NCBI GenBank assembly: GCA_035934535.1 | Contig: DASYXS010000020.1 | Coordinates: forward strand, 1 to 64,000 | Source: DASSJF01 sp035934535 | Lineage (GTDB): Bacteria > Sysuimicrobiota > Sysuimicrobiia > Sysuimicrobiales > Segetimicrobiaceae | Length of the DNA stretch: 64,000 bases | Reading direction: 5' to 3' | Shown here: in pieces, positions 58,879 to 64,000 of the stretch | Position numbering within the stretch: the stretch's first letter is position 1 | How the letters are laid out: every line of letters starts with the position of its first letter | Notes under the pieces: generated by a model | Database searches by the model: none | What the model was told of the DNA's origin: nothing | Seen by the model: the letters and a program-made list of their open reading frames with translations, nothing else | Translations under genes and position numbers: made by a program

Positions 58879-60057
58879 CTATAGCACCTTCCTGAACGCC
58901 TCCAACCTCGGCATCAGGTCCCTCAGTAGTATGCCGCTCCTAAACGGTAAGACCTCACCGGGCAGAGGGCCGACCTTGAGCGCCATCGACTTCCTGACCG
59001 CCACGATAATACCGGCCTCGCGCACCCGCCGCAGCTTCTGAAACTTGGCCGCGAGATATTCGGGAGTCCAGTACCCCACGATCTCGAGGGCCACCTCCGT
59101 GCCGTCCTCGTGGATGAACGCGAAATCCGGGACTACGAGATGCTCTCCGGCTTCCAGGAGGATCGCCTCCCGACGAAGCCGCCACCCGTCGCGCCGCTCG
59201 CCAAACTTGGCCGCAAACCGCACCTCCAGTCCGGAGTCGAACAGCGCCGGGGGAGGCACGCTGGAACGGAGCCCGGCGGCCGACGAAAGGGAGAACGACG
59301 CGCGACGCCAGCCCTTGCGCACCATGATCTCCGCATCGAGGTGCCAGTCTCGCGCCTGGACGAGTGCCGCGAGAAACTTCGCGAAGTCGGCTCCGTACGC
59401 GTGAGTCTTCCGGAGGATCGAGACCGGCCCGTCCAGGGTGATCCGGTACGGCCCGCCGCCTTCGCGTGCGATGCGATGCATCAAGCGCGAGAGACGCACG
59501 TATCGCACAATATGTCCCAGATCGGACTGGGCCGTCACCTCGACCCGCGCCGCGTCGTACAGTAGGGCCTGGGCTTGCGCCAAGTCGTAGTCGGCTCTCA
59601 GGTCCCCGGCGGTGTAGGTGTCGGGAAACGCGGTCAACCGGTGGAACTCTGGATAGTCTGGATACAGGAACGCCACGAGCTCGTCGTCCCGTTCAGGGGT
59701 GGAATCGAGTGCCGCGGTCAGGATCCGCCGGCCGGTCTCCCGGTCAAGCACCGGATGCTGACCGGCGGCGGCCTGGAACGCGCGGAGACGACGCTCGGCT
59801 CCGCTCCCCCTTCGCGGCCAATCGTACGTGGCCGCCTCGTCGAGGAGTTTGATCACCGCCTCCACGCGGTCCGGTCTGAGACCGCGGAGGGCCGCGCGGG
59901 CGGCATTGCGTACAATCCCCAGTCGGTCCCCGATGTGAGCGCCGTAGACGGCAATACCCCGCGCCAGATGGGGCACGCACTCGTCCTCCAGGCGATCAGA
60001 GGAGATCGAGTTGGTGCGCCTGTCCCAGTGATAGACGCGCTGCGCCTTTGTAAGCAT
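58879..60057 (-). CDS. Bax1-like nuclease (DUF790), partner of XPB
   Basis: 392-residue protein of the DUF790/Bax1 family, known in archaea as the nuclease partner of XPB helicase for cutting damaged DNA. An N-terminal helical part (DRLEDECVPHLARGIAVYGAHIGDRLG, RLSRLMHRIAREGGGPYRITLDGP) is followed by a C-terminal PD-(D/E)xK-like nuclease: LVVPDFAFIHEDGTEVALEIVGYWTPEYLAAKFQKLRR. The Asp and Glu of the metal site are visible (PDF, EIVGYW). The start is uncertain. ATG 60057 overlaps the helicase gene by 62 bases, whereas family N-termini resemble the sequence beginning near ISSDRLED, where only an ATC is in frame. It is coupled to the helicase. Confidence 0.85.
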   Translation of the reverse strand: MLTKAQRVYHWDRRTNSISSDRLEDECVPHLARGIAVYGAHIGDRLGIVRNAARAALRGLRPDRVEAVIKLLDEAATYDWPRRGSGAERRLRAFQAAAGQHPVLDRETGRRILTAALDSTPERDDELVAFLYPDYPEFHRLTAFPDTYTAGDLRADYDLAQAQALLYDAARVEVTAQSDLGHIVRYVRLSRLMHRIAREGGGPYRITLDGPVSILRKTHAYGADFAKFLAALVQARDWHLDAEIMVRKGWRRASFSLSSAAGLRSSVPPPALFDSGLEVRFAAKFGERRDGWRLRREAILLEAGEHLVVPDFAFIHEDGTEVALEIVGYWTPEYLAAKFQKLRRVREAGIIVAVRKSMALKVGPLPGEVLPFRSGILLRDLMPRLEAFRKVL

Positions 60058-61483
60058 CCGTCCGGGCGCGCCCCCGCGCCCGCCGCACGTCTGGCGTTTC
60101 CTCGACAACGACCTCGTAGAGACGGGCCGGGTGGTCTCCCCACCGGCGCAGGAGCCGCCCCAGCCGTTGGACGGCCTCCCGGGCCCCGCGCTCCCCGCCG
60201 AGGACAATGCCGACCTTGACGGCCGGCGCATCCCAGCCTTCGTTGAGCACCTCGCACGCGGCCAGTGCGCGGAGGCGGCCCTGCGCGAACTGGTCCAGCA
60301 CGGCGTTCCGCTCCTTCTTGTCGGAGTGCGACGTCAGCGCCGGGATGAGGAACCGGGCCGACACGTCGAGGGCCATCCGGTTGGAGGCGGTGAAGATGAC
60401 GCATTGGTCGGACGAGTGCAGGCGCAGGATATCTTCGACCACCCGGAGCTTCTCCGCCGACCGATGTAGGAGGGCAAGCCGCCGGTGGTAGCTCAGAAGA
60501 ATTTCTTTGGCCTCGGGATCGGTGCGGGACAGTTTGACGAGATCCTCGCGCCAGTCGAACCGGGCGTCCTCCCGCCGGCGTTTCGCGACGTACGCGCGAA
60601 TTTGCCGAGAGCGCCGGTCGAATTCCGCCTGTTCATCCTCCGCCAGATAGACGGGCACTCGGATGATGGAGTAATGCGCGAGCGTCCGTCCCCGGGCTTC
60701 CGGTACCTTTTCCTCAAACGCCGTCGGGCCGATGAGCTCGCCGAGCATCCGGTCTCGCCCGTCCGCGCGCTCCGGGGTCGCGGTCAGACCGAGACGCATC
60801 GGGGCCAGAGAATCGAGCGCGCTCTCATGCAGCGACAGACCCGGGAGGTGGTGAGCTTCGTCGTAGACGATCAGACGATAGCGATTGCCGATCTCTTTCA
60901 TGTGGATCCATGCGCTGTCGTACGTCGTCACCGTGATCGGCCAAACTTCCCGCCGCCCGTCTCCCAGCACCCCGGCGTCCACGCCGAGGCCCTGCCGGAT
61001 CCGCCGCTGCCACTGGTACATGAGGTCCCGCAGCGGGGCGACGATCAGCGCCGATGCGCGGTGGCGCGCGATGATCGTGAGGGCGATCTCGGTCTTGCCG
61101 GTTCCCGTCGGCTTGACGACGACACCACGGCATCCCGCACGTTCCCAAGCCGCCACCGCCGCCTCCTGGTCCGGTCTCAGGGACGGCAGGTTGGGCCGAA
61201 GGGTCGGGCAGTCGAAGAAGCGCTCCGCCTCGTCGCTGAGGTGGAGGTGATACGCGACCGCGTCCTCTCGGAAACGCAGATGGTTGATCGCTTCCGTGCG
61301 CCAAGCCTGTACTCGCGAATCCCAGCGGAGATAGGCCGGCACCTCTAACGTCTGCGGCGCATCGAGTCGCAGCGAACCGCGATCGAACCGCAGTGAAAGA
61401 AGCCGGTTCGGTAGACCGGGCAAGTCCGGAGAATCTCCGGCGCCGCCCCCCCGAGCGCGGCTTCGCCGCCTCAGGTGCGCCAT
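59996..61483 (-). CDS. XPB/SSL2-type superfamily 2 DNA helicase
   Basis: 495-residue helicase like archaeal XPB (nucleotide excision repair unwinding). An N-terminal ~100-residue damage-recognition-like domain (SLRFDRGSLRLDAPQTLEVPAYLRWD) leads to motif I GTGKT (Lys130), motif II YDEAHHLPG (Asp208-His211), motif III LGLTATPERADGRD, a thumb-like insertion with RRREDARFDWRED, and domain 2 with VIFTASN, CEVLNEGWDAPAV and motif VI QRLGRLLRR. It is coupled on both sides: it overlaps the PIN gene (13 bases) and the Bax1 gene (62 bases). XPB-Bax1 pairs are usual in archaea and sporadic in bacteria. Confidence 0.93.
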   Translation of the reverse strand: MAHLRRRSRARGGGAGDSPDLPGLPNRLLSLRFDRGSLRLDAPQTLEVPAYLRWDSRVQAWRTEAINHLRFREDAVAYHLHLSDEAERFFDCPTLRPNLPSLRPDQEAAVAAWERAGCRGVVVKPTGTGKTEIALTIIARHRASALIVAPLRDLMYQWQRRIRQGLGVDAGVLGDGRREVWPITVTTYDSAWIHMKEIGNRYRLIVYDEAHHLPGLSLHESALDSLAPMRLGLTATPERADGRDRMLGELIGPTAFEEKVPEARGRTLAHYSIIRVPVYLAEDEQAEFDRRSRQIRAYVAKRRREDARFDWREDLVKLSRTDPEAKEILLSYHRRLALLHRSAEKLRVVEDILRLHSSDQCVIFTASNRMALDVSARFLIPALTSHSDKKERNAVLDQFAQGRLRALAACEVLNEGWDAPAVKVGIVLGGERGAREAVQRLGRLLRRWGDHPARLYEVVVEETPDVRRARGRARTDAYKGAARLSLGQAHQLDLL

Positions 61484-61905
61484 CGGGCCAGCCCTTCGCC
61501 TTTCGCCGCAGCCGCCAGCCGCGCATCAAAGGACAGGATCGTCAGCTCCGGTACCTCGTTCTGAAGGCTCTTGGCCACGGCCAGGTGCCAAAGATCCGCG
61601 CCCCGCAGTGGCCACTTGGACGATAGGTCCCGCACGACCTTCCAGTCAGGCACCGCGTTCAGACGACGCCAGGGGCCACCTTCAAGGGCCTCGCGTGCCG
61701 CTGCAACGAGGACTTTGGCCAGGGCGCGCTCACGTTCTATTCGCGCAATCACGGCATGTACCTCAGCCCATGCCAATGTGGATAGAAAATGCACCGCTGA
61801 GCGGCGCGCGCTCCGGCTGGCCTCCTCACTGTGCCCATCGTGAAAAAGGGCGGAAAGGATTGCCGAACTGTCCCAATAAACCGCACTCGTAACCTCCGTG
61901 CTCAC
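61471..61905 (-). CDS. PIN-domain toxin (VapC-like)
   Basis: 144-residue PIN ribonuclease. The four acidic residues are visible in AVYWDSSAILSALF, LAWAEVHAVI, GADLWHLAVAK and LTILSFDARLA. These form the Mg site that cuts RNA (VapC toxins typically cut tRNA or rRNA). GTG at 61905 overlaps the antitoxin TGA as GTGA, ensuring coupled translation. Its 3' end overlaps the start of the XPB helicase gene by 13 bases, so the toxin is in one operon with repair genes. Confidence 0.9.
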   Translation of the reverse strand: MSTEVTSAVYWDSSAILSALFHDGHSEEASRSARRSAVHFLSTLAWAEVHAVIARIERERALAKVLVAAAREALEGGPWRRLNAVPDWKVVRDLSSKWPLRGADLWHLAVAKSLQNEVPELTILSFDARLAAAAKGEGLARWRT

Positions 61906-62186
61906 GAGCCACGGTCCTCCTGCAACCATTTCTGCGCCAGACCTTCCTTGAGCGGGAGAGGCGGGGGAAGATTCCGCACCACATGACGCAAAGGTTCCAC
62001 CAGCCCGGAGTCCTCCAGCCGGCGGACGCGCTCCGCTAATGGCAGAAGACGCCCGGAAATCGGCGAGAGTCTCGCAACAGGGCTGCCCCGCTCCGTGATG
62101 ACCCACTCCTGACCGCGTTGCACATCGCGAAGCAATTTGCTCAGTCGCGCTTTGGCCTCGCGCACCCCAGTTCTTCTCGCCTTCAC
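61902..62186 (-). CDS. Phd/YefM-type antitoxin
   Basis: 94-residue antitoxin. The N-terminal Phd fold TGVREAKARLSKLLRDVQRGQEWVITERGSPVARLSPI binds DNA and dimerises. The charged and proline-rich C-terminus (VVRNLPPPLPLKEGLAQKWLQEDRGS) is the toxin-neutralising tail. GTG start at 62186 has GAAGGTG six bases upstream. A promoter and near-palindromic operator lie immediately upstream, so it should autorepress the whole antitoxin-toxin-helicase-nuclease operon. Confidence 0.88.
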   Translation of the reverse strand: MKARRTGVREAKARLSKLLRDVQRGQEWVITERGSPVARLSPISGRLLPLAERVRRLEDSGLVEPLRHVVRNLPPPLPLKEGLAQKWLQEDRGS

Positions 62187-62202
62187 GACAGCACCTTCAA
62201 TA

Positions 62203-62221
62203 TGTAGACTCTAAGACTACA
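62203..62221. promoter_or_regulatory. Near-palindromic operator of the TA-XPB-Bax1 operon
   Basis: TGTAGACTCTAAGACTACA has TGTAG/CTACA arms and further matching inner bases. It lies on the expected transcription start, and an additional TGTAG half-site occurs at 62229-62233. Typical of toxin-antitoxin autoregulation. Confidence 0.6.
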
Positions 62222-62226
62222 TAGAT

Positions 62227-62255
62227 ATTGTAGTTTAGGTGACCATGTAAGTCAA
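62227..62255 (-). promoter_or_regulatory. Promoter of the antitoxin-toxin-XPB-Bax1 operon
   Basis: On the minus strand TTGACT (62255-62250), a 17-base spacer and TACAAT (62232-62227) form a good sigma70-type promoter, starting about 35 bases upstream of the antitoxin GTG. No other promoter was noticed inside the tightly overlapping downstream genes. Confidence 0.65.
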
Positions 62256-62340
62256 GCAACGAAACTGAATCCTGGTCCCGGCGCGATCCTGAAAGCGTTC
62301 CTGACGAGCATGAATCAGAGACTCAGCGGGAAATAAACGT

Positions 62341-62386
62341 GGTGCCGGGAGGCCGTCTTTGTCATTATCCCAACGGCCAAGAGTCG
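62341..62386. repeat. 46-bp dispersed repeat, copy 3
   Basis: The most divergent copy. It keeps the first 12 bases GGTGCCGGGAGG, then ATTATCCC and ACGGCC. GGCCGT and ACGGCC could pair. It lies in the 310-base stretch between the TA operon promoter and the relE relic, which holds no supported gene. Confidence 0.5.
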
Positions 62387-62567
62387 TGCGAGTGATCGCA
62401 TGACCGTACTACCGGCCTCACGCGCATGAACGCTGCGCCAATCGTCCGCCAAGCAAAGCCCTCTTCCGATGGACCCGGGCCGGCCGCCTACTACCCTTCG
62501 GGACGGCGGCCGAACCCGTCGGATACCTTTGTCATGATGCCAGCAGCACCGAAGAGTACCGGCGCGC

Positions 62568-62840
62568 CGAATAGAATGCCGATTCAACGCCGCGCGCCGT
62601 GCTCACAACGCCGAACGCAAACGGGCTGATCAGGCGTTACGGGTGCTTGCGGCTATCGAACGCGCGCTGAAGTCCGGAGGACATCGTGGAGAGGAGCTCA
62701 GCGGCGCGTTCGCCGGTCTGTTCAAGCTCAGGGTTGGCGATTACCGAGCCATATACGCCCGGACAGAAGTCGGGTACCTCATCCTGCGCAATATGCGCTC
62801 TCGGCAGTCGAGAAGGCTATCGAATCGGTCGACGACTCGG
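62568..62840 (+). pseudogene. Decayed RelE/ParE-family toxin
   Basis: The frame reads RIECRFNAARRAHNAERKR and then a good RelE core, VLAAIERALKSGGHRGEELSGAFAGLFKLRVGDYRAIYARTEVGYLILR. At about 62790 the frame is lost. The expected closing strand (YRIG-like) appears in another frame (SREGYRIGRR), so one indel breaks the gene. No start codon is obvious for the N-terminal part. No cognate antitoxin is visible beside it. It is part of a toxin-antitoxin-rich stretch at 61.5-63.6 kb. Confidence 0.6.
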
Positions 62841-62893
62841 ATGGCTTCATGGCCCCAGTGGTTCGCGCTTTGTCGGGTGTTCGTAGAAACAAC

Positions 62894-62922
62894 TTGAACA
62901 AGGATAACGTCCTTGCTATTAT
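62894..62922 (+). promoter_or_regulatory. Promoter and inverted-repeat operator of the AbrB-PIN module, probably leaderless
   Basis: TTGAAC (62894-62899), 17 bases, TATTAT (62917-62922), and the ATG only seven bases after the -10, so transcription should begin at or next to the start codon. The spacer holds the inverted repeat CAAGGATAACGTCCTTG (arms CAAGGA/TCCTTG). This is a likely AbrB-type autoregulatory site. Confidence 0.65.
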
Positions 62923-62928
62923 AAGGAC

Positions 62929-63213
62929 ATGGCTAAGGTTACATCGAAGCTTCAGGTCACGGTCCCTAAAGCAGTCGCAAATCACTATGGCATTCGCCCA
63001 GGCGATGAGATCGAGTGGCTCGCCGCCGGGGAGACGATTCGGGTCGTCCCCCCTGGCAGGAAGCTCAGAACAATGAGCCCTGCCGAGCGCCTTCGCCGTT
63101 TCGATCTGGCGACAGCCAGACAGCGGAAGAGGAACAAAGGCCCTCACGCGGCGTCGGTACAGACCCGTGGATGGAGCCGAGAGGACCTCTATCGCCGTGG
63201 CCGCGCTCGTTGA
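62929..63213 (+). CDS. AbrB/SpoVT-type antitoxin
   Basis: 94-residue antitoxin. The swapped-hairpin AbrB fold at the N-terminus reads AKVTSKLQVTVPKAVANHYGIRPGDEIEWLAAGETIRVVP. The charged C-terminus (SPAERLRRFDLATARQRKRN to RGWSREDLYRRGRAR) would wrap the PIN toxin. ATG 62929 is next to a promoter and lacks a ribosome-binding site, fitting leaderless translation. It overlaps the PIN gene start by 17 bases. Confidence 0.88.
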   Translation: MAKVTSKLQVTVPKAVANHYGIRPGDEIEWLAAGETIRVVPPGRKLRTMSPAERLRRFDLATARQRKRNKGPHAASVQTRGWSREDLYRRGRAR

Positions 63214-63622
63214 TACGAACATCCTCGTGTATCGCTTCGATCCACGATTCCCAGACCGCCAAGAGATGGCGACTGAAATCCTGAGGCGGGGGATCGCCGA
63301 GGATTCGATCCGTGTTCCTCATCAGGCAATCATGGAGTTTGTCGCGGCGGTGACGAGACCGCTTGTGGGCGCAGTGCCTCTCCTCTCGGTGCAAGACGCA
63401 CTTCGGGAAGCCGAGGAGATGCTGAGGCAATTTACCGTGCTGTATCCGGACGAGATGCTCTTGAGGACGGCGCTCCGAGGCGCGGTAGCATACCAACTGT
63501 CCTGGTTCGACGCACATTTGTGGGCATATGCCGAGCATTTCGGCCTTTCGGAACTCCTGTCCGAAGACTTCCAGCATGACCGTCTCTACGGCAGCGTTCG
63601 GGCAGTGAACCCGTTCGTGTGA
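63197..63622 (+). CDS. PIN-domain toxin (VapC-like)
   Basis: 141-residue PIN ribonuclease from the GTG at 63197 (VAALVDTNILVYRFD). The acidic residues occur in VDTNILVYRFDP, HQAIMEFVAAV, WFDAHLWAYAEHFG and LLSEDFQHDR, giving the standard Mg site. It is partner of the AbrB-type antitoxin, with coupled translation through a 17-base overlap. The longer frame to 63167 lies inside the antitoxin and is less likely. Confidence 0.9.
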   Translation: MAALVDTNILVYRFDPRFPDRQEMATEILRRGIAEDSIRVPHQAIMEFVAAVTRPLVGAVPLLSVQDALREAEEMLRQFTVLYPDEMLLRTALRGAVAYQLSWFDAHLWAYAEHFGLSELLSEDFQHDRLYGSVRAVNPFV

Positions 63623-63698
63623 TCACCGCCCCGGGGGATTTCGTCTTGGCCGAACGTTGAGGCGTCCTAGACTCAGCGCAGTCGTTACGTTAAAGTCG

Positions 63699-64000
63699 CT
63701 ATCTCACCGGCCATACGGTAGTTCGAGTTTGCTCCTTTCCGTCGCGCGTATCCTCCCAAGCAATCACGAGCCGATCCTGGCGACCTCCAACCACCACGAG
63801 TGAAGGCAGGCGTGCGTGAGTGCCGGGAGGACCGTCATCTACGCGCGCCGGTCGGCTTCCCCGGCCGTCTCCGCGCGCCACGAGCACGTCCCAGTCGCCG
63901 GCCCGGTCATCTTGCCAGGCCACCCAGAACCCCGTACGCGTATGAGCTATGGCCGGGCGGGCCTGGCGCACACCCGGCGGGGCGAACGCGTCCACGAAGA
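63699..64000 (-). CDS. C-terminal end of a beta-propeller-like (BNR/sialidase-like) protein, runs off the window
   Basis: About 100 residues, with the stop at 63699. The frame remains open past position 64000, so this is only the C-terminus. The pattern RPAIAHTRTGFWVAWQDDRAGDWDVLVARGDG and then LVIAWEDTRDGKEQTRT shows repeated W-x-D-x-R-x-G turns as in beta-propeller or sialidase-like domains. The N-terminus and any signal peptide are outside the window. Function not assignable. Confidence 0.6.
   Translation of the reverse strand, partial: FVDAFAPPGVRQARPAIAHTRTGFWVAWQDDRAGDWDVLVARGDGRGSRPARVDDGPPGTHARLPSLVVVGGRQDRLVIAWEDTRDGKEQTRTTVWPVR

Noticed and set aside
58879..61483. Helicase plus nuclease pair interpreted as a phage-defence system
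   Set aside because: Both proteins match the XPB and Bax1 repair families specifically; no methylase, protease or other defence-system partners are adjacent. Only the toxin-antitoxin link is unusual.
1..64000. CRISPR arrays, rRNA genes or phage structural genes
   Set aside because: No regularly spaced direct repeats, no rRNA-like stretches and no phage module were seen on reading both strands.

Overview
The window is GC-rich, densely packed bacterial chromosome with about 60 real genes, short gaps and many 1-60 base gene overlaps. Several things suggest a free-living, poorly cultured soil or subsurface lineage of the Terrabacteria side (Chloroflexota, Armatimonadota or a neighbouring candidate phylum; low-confidence inference). 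These are the abundance of family-5 solute-binding proteins and Dpp/Liv transporters, an archaeal-type XPB-Bax1 helicase/nuclease pair, an archaeal-type ATP-dependent DNA ligase, luciferase-like and molybdenum hydroxylase enzymes, and numerous small uncharacterised membrane proteins. A signal-peptide beta-barrel-like protein at 48.7-49.5 kb hints at an outer membrane. No rRNA, tRNA or CRISPR array was seen.

Layout. 0-6 kb (minus): a sugar-acid style catabolic and uptake operon with an enolase-superfamily dehydratase, two Gfo/Idh/MocA oxidoreductases, an Asp/Glu-racemase family protein, a family-5 binding protein and a permease. 6.1-7.1 kb: a small secreted protein and a flavin-binding PPOX protein preceded by a 28-bp perfect palindrome. 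7.1-10.5 kb (minus): binding protein plus two permeases of a second peptide-type ABC importer, divergent from a MarR regulator with an 18-bp palindromic operator. 11-17.8 kb: a BNR-repeat protein overlapping a MoaD-like protein, an aldo/keto reductase, a UbiA prenyltransferase, an MmgE/PrpD protein, a cupin and a DUF2848 protein. Next comes a decayed IS110 element (17.7-18.8 kb). 19-27.4 kb: LLM oxidoreductase, molybdenum hydroxylase large subunit, aldo/keto reductase, a LolD/MacB-type ABC pair, a Cys-nucleophile alpha/beta hydrolase, a cupin and a DUF4389 protein. 27.5-31 kb: threonine dehydratase-like enzyme, ATP-dependent DNA ligase and a truncated molybdenum hydroxylase relic.

31.1-41.3 kb (minus): a complete dipeptide-type importer (A-B-C-D-F) and a complete livKHMGF branched-chain amino-acid-type importer. 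A divergent GntR/FCD regulator faces the liv operon, and its palindromic operator sits inside overlapping consensus promoters. 42-50 kb: cupredoxin, a fusion of a cyclic-nucleotide-binding domain to an SLC13-type transporter, and a phosphorelay (histidine kinase, receiver protein, receiver-class III nucleotidyl cyclase). A cyclic nucleotide made by the last could in principle gate the transporter fusion. 50-56 kb: a GAF/coiled-coil/degenerate HD-GYP protein, small membrane proteins and a BisC/TorA-type molybdoenzyme.

56-62.3 kb: a racemase-family protein lacking both cysteines, a family-5 binding protein, and then a minus-strand four-gene operon (Phd-type antitoxin, PIN toxin, XPB helicase, Bax1 nuclease). 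In that operon every gene overlaps the next, and it is driven by one recognisable promoter with a near-palindromic operator. I consider this toxin-antitoxin plus archaeal-type repair operon the most promising unusual system here. 62.5-64 kb holds a decayed RelE toxin, an AbrB/PIN toxin-antitoxin pair with a promoter suited to leaderless transcription, and the end of a further gene. Two short dispersed repeat families (46 bp in three copies, 27 bp in two) lie between genes at 49-62 kb.
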